Assembly (NCBI GenBank): GCA_026168455.1
Contig: CM047426.1
Span: 46,273,973 to 46,337,972 of the forward strand
Source of the DNA: Theocolax elegans
Lineage: Eukaryota > Arthropoda > Insecta > Hymenoptera > Cerocephalidae
Length of the DNA: 64,000 nt
Direction: 5' to 3'
The notes under the pieces are model-generated. The model saw only the letters and a list, made by a program, of their open reading frames with translations, had not been told where the DNA came from and searched no databases. Of the stretch, positions 56,123-64,000 are shown piece by piece. Numbering within the stretch: position 1 is the first letter of the stretch; every line of letters starts with the position of its first letter. Position numbers and translations under genes: made by a program.

Positions 56123-56689
56123 TTGCGGTGCTCAAGGCACAAATTACGCAAACTGCCTCTGCAACAAAAACAGAAGCCAGGGAAACTACAGCCAGAGAAA
56201 ATAGAGACCCGTATTTTCTCACCCAAACACCCAAAAGGGTCAATACCCTCCCATGTAGCAGCAAATAATTCCCTAATACAGCAAATACCCGGCATCGATC
56301 CACGTCACTTCTTTAACATAGAGTTAAACGGACAGAAACTTACAGCTTTACTTGACGATGGGTCAGTACACTCATTCATTGGGCGAGGAATGAGTAGAAT
56401 ATTACAGCATAAATTGAGACAATCCAGCAATTCAGCCGTTAAAGTAGCAGATGGTACAGCAGTACCAATACAAGGTATAATAGATGTAACCATGGAAATA
56501 GATGGTGAAACCATTATAATGCCTTTTCAAGTAGCAGACGGCTTACATTATGACTGCATATTAGGTATCGACTTTAAACGTAATGCGATGAAACGTAATG
56601 CTATGAAAACGATACGTGGTGGACTGATAAAGGTATCATTCATCATTTTTATCCTTATGGCAAAGACCCGAGTTGCTTACCCGCCCTAG
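56123..56689 (+). CDS. element D aspartic protease
   Basis: A 188-codon frame: a basic lead, FFNIELNGQKLTALLDDGSVH with an active site of Asp-Asp-Gly where Asp-Ser/Thr-Gly is expected (about residues 76-78), FIGRGM, then VADGTAVPIQGIIDV and YDCILGIDFKRN, the usual Gypsy protease end. Near the end a 15-bp tandem duplication repeats RNAMK. The enzyme would process gag-pol. The changed middle residue may impair it. The frame meets RT about 70 bp downstream in another frame. Confidence 0.75.
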   Translation: MRCSRHKLRKLPLQQKQKPGKLQPEKIETRIFSPKHPKGSIPSHVAANNSLIQQIPGIDPRHFFNIELNGQKLTALLDDGSVHSFIGRGMSRILQHKLRQSSNSAVKVADGTAVPIQGIIDVTMEIDGETIIMPFQVADGLHYDCILGIDFKRNAMKRNAMKTIRGGLIKVSFIIFILMAKTRVAYPP

Positions 56690-56757
56690 CAAGCATAGGA
56701 GGATTCAAACGAGCTACAGCAGAACAAGAAAGGAGATTACAGCAGCTATTAAATGAG

Positions 56758-59239
56758 ATGATTCCCCCAACACCAAGAACGCTAGGTGTAACTAACCTAG
56801 ATTCCCATAAAATCGATGTGCAAGGTGCCGAACCTATTCGTCAACGAAACCGTCGTTATTCGCCAAAAATGCTGCAGGCTGGATACGAGGAAATTGACAG
56901 AATGCTAAAGGAAGGTATAATAGAACCTTCAGAAAGCCCGTGGTGCAGCTCCCCAATTATAGTCACGAAAGCAAACGGAAAATACTGCTTTTGCATAGAT
57001 TTCCGGCAGGTTAATGCTGTAACCACGAAAATAGTGTACCCTATGCGGAATATGGACGACATTCTCGATCAGCTGAGAGAAGGTCGTTACATTAGTAAGC
57101 TTGATTTATCGCAAGCTTACCACCAAGTCCCTCTAGCACTAGAAAGCCGCGAAATTACAGTCTTTTCAGGTCCAGGTAAAGGATTATTTCAGTTTACCCG
57201 AATCCCCTACGGCCTATCGAATGCACCGGCAATTTTCCAGAAAATGATGTGCAAGCTCATAAAGCCAGAATGGGAGCCTAATGTGTTTGCATATCTGGAC
57301 GATATTATAATTACAGCCAAAACCTTTGAGGAACACCTAAAATGGTTAAGAATAGTACTGGCCGCTTTCAAAAAGGTAAACTTGCAAATAAACAGAGAAA
57401 AGTCCGAATTCTGTTGCGCGGAAGTAACTTATGTAGGATACATTGTTAATGAAGATGGCCTCAAAACAAATATAGATAAGATACGACCCATACTAGATTA
57501 TCCAGCCCCAACCAATTTAAAGCAATTCAGACGCTTTACTGGCTTAATTGGTTGGTATTCAAGGTTTATCGGGAAATTAGCCGAATACAGAGCACCGTTA
57601 AACTATTTAACGCGAAAGGATGTCAGATGGCAATGGCATCAGGAACAGCAGGATGCATTCGAGAAAATGAAGCTAGCCCTTACCCAAGCCCCTGTTTTAG
57701 TCCGCCCTGATTTTTCCCTCCCCTTTACCCTCCAAACCAATGCTAGCGACTACGCTATAGCCGGTCTGCTTACCCAGGAAATAAATGGTGAAGAACACCC
57801 TATATATTACGTTAGCCGTACACTAAGTAAAGCGGAACGTAATTATACGGTGACAGAGAAGGAGTGTTTCGCATTATTGTGGTCTATTGAAAGACTCAAA
57901 GGTTACCTTCAAGGTGAAGAATTTACAGTGGTAACAGACCACCACAGCCTTCTCTGGCTTCACAACATCAAGGATCCGACAGGCAGATTGGCTCGATGGA
58001 ACACAATCTTGCAAAATTATAAATTTAAATTTGTGCACAGGAAAGGAGCATATCACAAGGTACCTGACGCACTTTCAAGAGCATATGAAGATACAGCATT
58101 AGCAGCTACAGCCACAATTAATACAAGCAATCCTTGGTACCAAATGAAGAACCAAGCAGTAATAAAATCTCCCCAAAAATACCCTGATTTATGTATAAAA
58201 GACAACCTTTTATACGCACACCGTCCCAATCCCCTCGTAGACCCATTAGTCCCCGACTTAGATGCTTGGAAGCTGATTCTGCCAGCAGCTGATAGAGAGA
58301 AAGCTCTCTATGAAGCGCACTACACCCCGCAAGCCGGTCATTTGGGAAATGACAAAACGTATGCAAGGTTTGCCACCTACTACTACTGGCCAGGGATATA
58401 CTATGATACCTGCAATTACGGGAGAGCTTGTCAAGAGTGTCAAGCTCATAAGAGCAATCAACAAGCTCCAGCAGGAATAATGGAAGGCAGAAACATAGAT
58501 GGACCTTGGACAGTAGTAGCAGTCGACATAATGGGACCGAAACCACCATCAAAGCAAGGTTTCAGGTACATAATTGTCTTTGAGGACTTATTTACCCGTT
58601 ATGTCGAAATGAAAGCGTTGAGACGAGCCGACGCAAAAAGCGTACTCCAAGCGTTCGATGAAGTAGTCATTAACCGATGGGGTTGTCCCAAATACCTAAT
58701 TTCGGACAATGGGACAGAATTTGCAAATCGCCAAGTTGCAGAGAAATTACAGCAGTACGGAATTATACAGTCATTAATTCCGCCCTATTTCGCACAAGCT
58801 AACCCTGTAGAAAGGGTAAATAGAAATTTAAAACCGATGATAAACAGCTTCATTGAGGAAGATCATCGGGAGTGGGATCGACATTTAGGAGAGTTCTGCT
58901 TCGCTTTAGGAGAGTTCTGTTTCGCTCTCAATACAGTCGTCCACTCTACAACTAAATACAGCCCAGCATTTCTAAATTTTAGCAGAAACCCGATACCAAC
59001 AGCCCTTATACGAAAGCACCTAGAGTCCTCAGACCCCCCTCCAGCACCAAATACAGCAGCATGGATCGAAAAATTACATAGATTTCCAGCAATATATGAT
59101 CTTGTTAGAAGACATATAGACACAGCAGTGGCTAGACAAGCTAGACACTATAATAAAGGACGTAGACTGGTACAATACAAAGTCGGCGATCGAGTTTGTC
59201 GACGCAATAGGGTATTGTCGTCAAAAGATAATCACTTTA
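56758..59239 (+). CDS. element D pol: RT, RNase H, integrase (interrupted at 59240)
   Basis: RT occupies residues 40-230: motif A LDLSQAYHQ (D116), YGLSNAPAIFQ, motif C AYLDD (D181, D182). RNase H spans about 320-445: its first catalytic position reads TNASD (N328 in place of Asp), with D394 and PDALSR intact. Integrase runs from 515: HHCC H521, H528, C558, C561, and the core triad D590 (VAVDIMG), D650 (SDNGTEF), E685 (NPVERVNR). At 711-724 a 21-bp tandem duplication repeats GEFCFAL. At 59239 the frame is interrupted by a Penelope-like element; the tail resumes at 61586. The protein copies and integrates element cDNA; without the insert it would be nearly complete. Confidence 0.9.
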
Positions 59240-59279
59240 AATTCTTTAGTTATATTAATGTCGTCCACGCAGTTGAAAT

Positions 59280-59725
59280 TATAGATTAGGTATTGTATCG
59301 ATAATTGGTGAACACACTGTATTGTTTACATTACATTGCAACGTTTCGATGGAAATTCTCCATCCTCTTCAGGCATTACCTTTATTACACATATTTTACA
59401 TTAGATTAGAATAACAAGATTGAATATACATATATTATAATTATTACATTGGTAACTTACTACACGTCAATATTCATTAAAAATAAAAAAATTCTTTCGT
59501 AGTATCTCTGAATCGTTGCACTATGAATTAAAGACAAAGTATAATAAAAACATATTCTCGAAGATAAGTATTGCACAGAAGTTAAGGTTATATAGCCAAC
59601 ATTTACCTCTCCTTTATGTGATTTACACATTATTATAAAAATAGAAATCAATAAAATAAAACAAATAAATAAATAAACAATAAATAAATAAATAAATAAA
59701 TAATTGGAACAAAACACAAGTTAGT
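59280..59725 (-). repeat. left pLTR, inverted
   Basis: Near-identical reverse complement of the right pLTR, with only a few substitutions and small indels. About 45 bp between the duplication and the repeat (59240-59284) is not shared with the right end. Confidence 0.9.
59341..59374 (-). ncRNA. hammerhead-like motif, left pLTR
   Basis: Reverse complement of the motif at 61492-61525: CUGAAGA, hairpin GAUGGA/UCCAUC, GAAA. Confidence 0.55.
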
Positions 59726-59734
59726 CCAGTGTAA

Positions 59735-60781
59735 CAAGTAGAACCAGTTAGTCCAACTTTTGCAAATTTAGTTATGAGTGATTTAGAAGAAGAATGTTTA
59801 GATAAATTAGACTTTAAACCAGTTTTTTACTACAGATATGTAGATGATACCATTATGTGTATTCCAGAAAATAAATTAGAATTAGTATTAAAAACATTTA
59901 ATAATTATCACCAAAGATTAGTATTCACTTGTGAAAAGGAGAAAAATAGAAGTATTAATTTTTTAGAAGTGTCGTTAATTGTAACTGAGAATAATAAAAT
60001 AATTACTAATTGGTACAGAAAAAATACGTTTTCTGGTAGATTTTTAAATTTTGAGTCTAATCACACAACAGCTCAAAAAAGGGCTATGATTTTTACTTTA
60101 GTTGACAAAGCTATACTTTTAGCACATAACAAATTCCATGAATCCAATATTGAAATAGTTAAAGAATTCATAAAAATAAATAATTATCCTAGAGATTTTA
60201 TTCATAATAATATACGAAAGAGGTTGGAAAAAATAAGACATAATGAAGAAAAAAGTACTAACAATCGTATTAATAATAATAAAAATTACATAACAACACT
60301 TTGTATTCCTTATATACCTGATTTTTATGAAGAAACCAAAAGTTCTTTGAAATATAACAATATTAGAGTGGTACCAAAAATTCCTAATAACTTTAACAGT
60401 ATCATTGTGAGAGGAAAAGATAAAAATTCCAGAGACTCCGAAACTAACGTAGTGTATAGAATAAAGTGTAAAGATTGTAATTCGGCATATATTGGAGAAA
60501 CTAAACGACAGTTAAAATGTATAATAAAGGAACATATATCTAATACAAAGAAATCAAACAATCAATATGTAATTAATGATCATATTAGTGATTATAATCA
60601 TTCTTTTGATTTTGAAAATGTAAAAATTGTTGATAAGGAATGCAATTGGAGAAAAAGAATTATATTTGAAATGCTTCATATTAAATTAGAAAATAATCCT
60701 ATAAATGTAAAGGAAGATGTTAGAAATCTTAGTCATCACTATAATGATATTGTTAATAAAATAAAAGTAAATTATAGATAG
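59735..60781 (+). CDS. Penelope-like RT C-terminal half with GIY-YIG endonuclease
   Basis: The frame is open from 59735, with PVSPTFANLV (RT motif B region) ahead of the first Met at 59774. Counted from that Met: RT motif C YVDD (22-25), NFLEV (62-66), thumb region to about 150, an Asn/Lys-rich linker, then GIY-YIG endonuclease at 226-285 with VVYRIKC, C235, AYIGET (238-243), KEH, NDH (268-270) and H276. The RT fingers and motif A are missing, a 5' truncation seen in most Penelope insertions. The endonuclease nicks target DNA to prime copying. No stop or frameshift interrupts the remaining frame, so this insertion is recent. Despite the open frame it cannot make a working RT. Confidence 0.9.
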   Translation, partial: QVEPVSPTFANLVMSDLEEECLDKLDFKPVFYYRYVDDTIMCIPENKLELVLKTFNNYHQRLVFTCEKEKNRSINFLEVSLIVTENNKIITNWYRKNTFSGRFLNFESNHTTAQKRAMIFTLVDKAILLAHNKFHESNIEIVKEFIKINNYPRDFIHNNIRKRLEKIRHNEEKSTNNRINNNKNYITTLCIPYIPDFYEETKSSLKYNNIRVVPKIPNNFNSIIVRGKDKNSRDSETNVVYRIKCKDCNSAYIGETKRQLKCIIKEHISNTKKSNNQYVINDHISDYNHSFDFENVKIVDKECNWRKRIIFEMLHIKLENNPINVKEDVRNLSHHYNDIVNKIKVNYR

Positions 60782-61132
60782 CTAATATTTATTTCTCCTT
60801 TAGTTCTTAACTAATTTCTAGTCAGGTTACAATAGCCGCGGATTAATTGTATTATGAGTGATTTGAGTTTTGGTAAAAATAATTTTTAAGTAAAAATAAT
60901 GTATTAATTAAATATTAAAAGTATTATCATGTATTAATTTCCCTATCATGAATTTACACTTATAATATACAATTACAAGTTTTGAATTTTCGCGCCGTAT
61001 TATAATATTTCGCGCGCTTATCTAATAATTGTACATAATTGCGCATGTCAATAAGATTTAAATGACTCATATAATAACCGTCTGTCATGTTTTCATTCGT
61101 GTTTACCTGACTGCTTTTGCTTTTTCTTTGTG

Positions 61133-61155
61133 TTAACTACGTTGTATTTTGTTCT

Positions 61156-61186
<31 letters not shown>

Positions 61187-61585
61187 GTTTATTTATTTAT
61201 TTATTTTATTTTATTGATTTCTATTTTTATAATAATGTGTAAATCACATAAAGGAGAGGTAAATGTTGGCTATATAACCTTAACTTCTGTGCAATACTTA
61301 TCTTCGAGAATATGTATTTATTATACTTTGTCTTTAATTCATAGTGCAACGATTCAGAGATACTACGAAAGAGTTTTTATAATTTTGATTGAATATTGAC
61401 GTGTAGTAAGTTACCAATGTAATAATTATAATATATGTATATTCAATCTTGTTATTATAATTTAATGTAAAATATGTGTAATAAAGGTAATGCCTGAAGA
61501 GGATGGAGAATTTCCATCGAAACGTTGCAATGTAATGTAAACAATACAGTGTGTTCATCAATTATCGACACAATACCTAATCTAC
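61133..61585 (+). repeat. right pLTR
   Basis: Partner of the inverted left pLTR. It contains an ATTT/TTTA microsatellite at its start (61155-61215), the hammerhead-like motif at 61492-61525, and ends acaatacctaatctac at the duplication. Confidence 0.9.
61492..61525 (+). ncRNA. hammerhead-like motif, right pLTR
   Basis: cctgaaga, one extra g, then hairpin gatgga/tccatc with a 5-nt loop, then gaaacg. This is the CUGANGA-helix II-GAAA arrangement known in Penelope pLTRs, where hammerheads are proposed to process element RNA. The extra base before helix II and an unclear helix I leave activity open. Confidence 0.55.
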
Positions 61586-61833
61586 GATAATCACTTTACA
61601 GCAGAAATGGCACCAATAAAGCAAATTATTATATTGTTGAAGACGAAGATACTAAGCGGAGGGTCAAAGTCTACGTAAATGATCTTAAGCGTTATATCCC
61701 ACCTAGAAACGTTATCCCACCTAAAATTCATTCTCCCCCTTCGCAGCGCCCAATAGCACAAAATATACAGCAAAACAACCCGAGTAGCAATAACCCACCT
61801 CGAAAACGAGGTAGACCCAGAAAGATCAAATAA
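61586..61833 (+). pseudogene. element D pol C-terminal tail with AT-hook
   Basis: After the Penelope insert the integrase frame resumes at the duplication, shifts frame near 61640, and continues EDEDTKRRVKVYVNDLKRYIP, then a Pro/Asn-rich spacer ending PPRKRGRPRKIK and stop at 61831-61833. GRPRK flanked by basic residues is a canonical AT-hook, which binds the minor groove of AT-rich DNA. At the end of a retrotransposon integrase it could guide target choice. The VNDLKRY part corresponds to the usual end of Gypsy integrases. Confidence 0.7.
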
Positions 61834-62577
61834 ATTTTTTTTTCTTTTTCCCTTTTCACCGTTACATTGTTAAGTCAAAGTTTAAGTGTTATGAACCCAC
61901 TTTTGCAATTTTCCCACACAAATAAGGGTGGTGATTATAAAGCAGAGCAAATAAGCAAATAATTTAAATTATATTCAATGAAACGGTAATTGAAAAGAGT
62001 TCAAAACTAAGAACTCACAAGCAGCAGAAGGTAATAATTCACCACACCTTATTAATTTTCTTTTTGTATTTTATATTATTTCATGTTTACAATTTTATTA
62101 TTTTTCATTATTCCCTAAATTTATATATTAATTTGTATAACAGTATGAGTATGATTGCCATCATGTAAGTATGAAGCATGAGAATATCGCGAGTAGGGAT
62201 AGAGCTCTCAAATAATTGCGAAAATTCTATTTTATTATGTTATATTTTATGTGTTGGGGCCAGTCGTCGTTATATTAAAATTAATTTTAATTTATTTAAA
62301 AGCAGCTAAAAGTTATACACCATACAGCGCGTATACATACACAGATTTCCAACCAAGTAGCTAGTCAAGGAGACTATACACCTATACCCCGTACCAATAG
62401 CACCGGCTATTTGGATATTTATTAAGTAAACAAGCGTAATTACCCCCACCAACTTTAGCATTATATAAGCATAGAAAATTTTAAGTAAAATAGTAATTAG
62501 CAGCATTTGTTATATTTTTTTTACTTAGCATTATTGTTATCATTTTATTGCAATTACGACTTCCGCGTAATTTCGGT
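61834..62577 (+). other. 3' non-coding region of element D
   Basis: AT-rich DNA between pol and the polypurine tract; no env-like ORF is visible. Confidence 0.6.
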
Positions 62578-62592
62578 TTGGTGGGGGGGGAG
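62578..62592 (+). other. polypurine tract of element D
   Basis: A run of G with flanking purines (gtgggggggggag-like) directly before the 3' LTR start. It primes plus-strand DNA synthesis. Confidence 0.8.
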
Positions 62593-62593
62593 T

Positions 62594-63975
62594 TGCGACA
62601 ATGTGCTTTGCACATGTCAAGTAACGAACTATCGAACCCACAACGAACACCTACCTACCCATATATAATTTCCTACACCTACCTACCCGCACGGTAAATA
62701 AGCCCTACCTACCCTCACAGACTAAAACCCCATCCCAAGCACGGCACACATAAAACACTTGGCCTTGACGTTGAAGGCCAGGGCGAGCTCAGAACCACAG
62801 GTGGGCTCCTCCGAGTCTGACACTGCAAGCAGGATACTCAAAGGGAGGCGAACACCAGGAAGCATCCAGGACTCTCCGAAGCCTCACAGTACAGCAGTCA
62901 AGGCGATGAGGTAGTATCCAGGCAGGAAGCTGAAGAACCTCCAACGTCAAGCAAGATACAGCTGTAAAAGAGATACTAATAAGAACAAATACACAGTAAG
63001 AGGGTAAGAAGCAAGGATGAGGATAAATAGCCATAGCCAAGAAGACAAAAGACAAGGAAATATATGTACAGCTGTATATAATTACTACACCTGTACAAGG
63101 AACATCATAGGGTAAATTGAGGTTAGGTTGCTGTACACAAACAACGTGTACAGCCGATCTCCCGGACAATAACGCATACAAATACACATATGTGTGTAAA
63201 CCTCACGACCAAATACCCACCTAGAGCCGTAGACGGAGCGGCTAGTCATCAGCGAGGGCAACGTCGTCGAGGAGAGAGAGGGGTGACTCGGCCTCGAGCA
63301 GCAAGCGACGGCGGGTGAGCTTCGTACCTGAAACTCATGCCGTACCCATTTGATGAACGCAGTTAATAACGAATGAATTATTAGTTATCTGGGAAGAGGT
63401 TGTACCTCGTCTCCGAGACGGCAGCAGCACCAGGTTATCATCACACAGCATACAGCAACATACAGCGGAGTTATACCGATACAGCCTGAATACAGCGGCA
63501 CCAGACTCGCTCGCGAGACGCGAGATCGAGGTGCCGCGCACGAGTACGTACTGCGCAGGCGCGCGGTACGAACACGGGGCTCTCGAGCACGCCGAGAGCC
63601 AGAGCTCGACGGTCCGCCGTTTTGAACGGACGAAACCTAAAATAACCGCGAGACAGCGTGTCCTGTGCCTCGAAAGTCGAGGAGATAGCGAGTGTGCGTG
63701 AAAGAGAGAGAGAGAGAGAGCAACAGCGTCCCAACCTGGTGTTCCGGAGAAGTCGTAAGGTTGGTGAACTATAACTCCCCTGCTGACGGTACCGCCGAGT
63801 ACCGCAGATAGTGCGTGCGAGCATCTCGTCCTTCCCGTCTTCCCCCTTCCTTCCCTACAGCATCTAGCGCTTAACCCGGAACCCGGCTACGTAGCGGCCG
63901 GCGGTTAGACAGCAGTAGCATATTACGGCTACTTTCACCCGCGTATTATTGTTATTCACCGCGTAGTAACGCGGC
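62594..63975 (+). repeat. 3' LTR of element D
   Basis: It starts TGCGACAATG and matches the LTR at 51176. Differences include an extra block near 62640-62665 and another near 63770-63800. Similarity continues past the expected LTR end (63976-64000), through a damaged primer-binding site. Confidence 0.8.
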
Positions 63976-64000
63976 TGGCCCCACCCGAATACTTAATATA

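Larger units (their letters stand above)
59227..61598 (+). mobile_element. Penelope-like element with inverted pLTRs and 13-bp duplication
   Basis: A perfect duplication gataatcacttta (59227-59239 and 61586-61598) bounds the insert 59240-61585. It holds an inverted pLTR on the left, a 5'-truncated RT/GIY-YIG ORF and a direct-orientation pLTR on the right. Inverted terminal copies flanking a truncated RT are typical of Penelope insertions. The insert splits the integrase region of element D, so it is younger than D. Confidence 0.9.
51176..64000 (+). mobile_element. Ty3/Gypsy LTR retrotransposon D, interrupted by a Penelope-like element
   Basis: The order is 5' LTR (51176-52515), primer-binding site, a long AT-rich leader, gag, protease, RT-RNase H-integrase, pol tail, polypurine tract and 3' LTR (from 62594). 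RNase H before integrase places it in Ty3/Gypsy. Gag and pol carry nonsense and frameshift mutations. The LTRs differ at scattered positions and by several small indels, so the insertion is not recent. Confidence 0.85.

Overview
This is eukaryotic DNA with no dense gene set. It is AT-rich, has short GT..AG introns, and is packed with transposable elements of the kinds common in insects. The only good host-gene candidate is one 188-bp exon at 33.4 kb on the minus strand, resembling a DUF389-type multi-pass membrane protein. Degenerate arrays of a TTATTGGG-like 8-mer, reported as a telomere motif in some Hymenoptera, suggest a hymenopteran or other insect. That assignment is an inference.

Layout. 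1-9.06 kb: a minus-strand Ty3/Gypsy element (A) with gag, PR, RT, RNase H, an OTU-protease-like domain and integrase; it carries stops and two changed RT catalytic aspartates. 9.06-14.8 kb: AT-rich DNA with a 5S-rRNA-derived SINE flanked by 12-bp duplications (11.76-12.21 kb) and a Penelope-like remnant. 14.8-15.65 kb: primer-binding site and gag remnant of another LTR element. 17.70-18.12 kb: three possible small exons. 18.1-22.2 kb: a decayed minus-strand Gypsy element (B) carrying two copies of a short repeat. 24-25 kb: a tRNA-like SINE head and a broken DDE transposase. 26.5 and 35.6 kb: long foldback hairpins.

30.5-32.65 kb: a 2.1-kb segment with telomere-like arrays facing outward at both ends, a long perfect hairpin, and a 73-bp satellite. 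Each satellite unit has a stem-loop that keeps pairing through compensatory changes and has GNRA-type loops.

36.1-50.2 kb: five 5'-truncated or internally deleted LINE copies head to tail, mostly joined at (TC)n tracts. One carries a 1.28-kb ORF-less insert with a 14-bp duplication. 50.2-51.2 kb: an LTR plus leader fragment. 51.2 kb to the window end: a Ty3/Gypsy element (D) with about 1.35-kb LTRs and a pol ending in an AT-hook. Its integrase region is split by a Penelope-like element (59.24-61.59 kb) with inverted pseudo-LTRs, hammerhead-like motifs, a GIY-YIG endonuclease and a perfect 13-bp duplication.

The genes are mostly replication modules of retroelements: gag packages, PR matures, RT/RNase H copies and IN or EN inserts. 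Nearly all copies are broken. The nesting order is readable: LINE cluster, then the 50.2-kb LTR, then element D, then the Penelope element.
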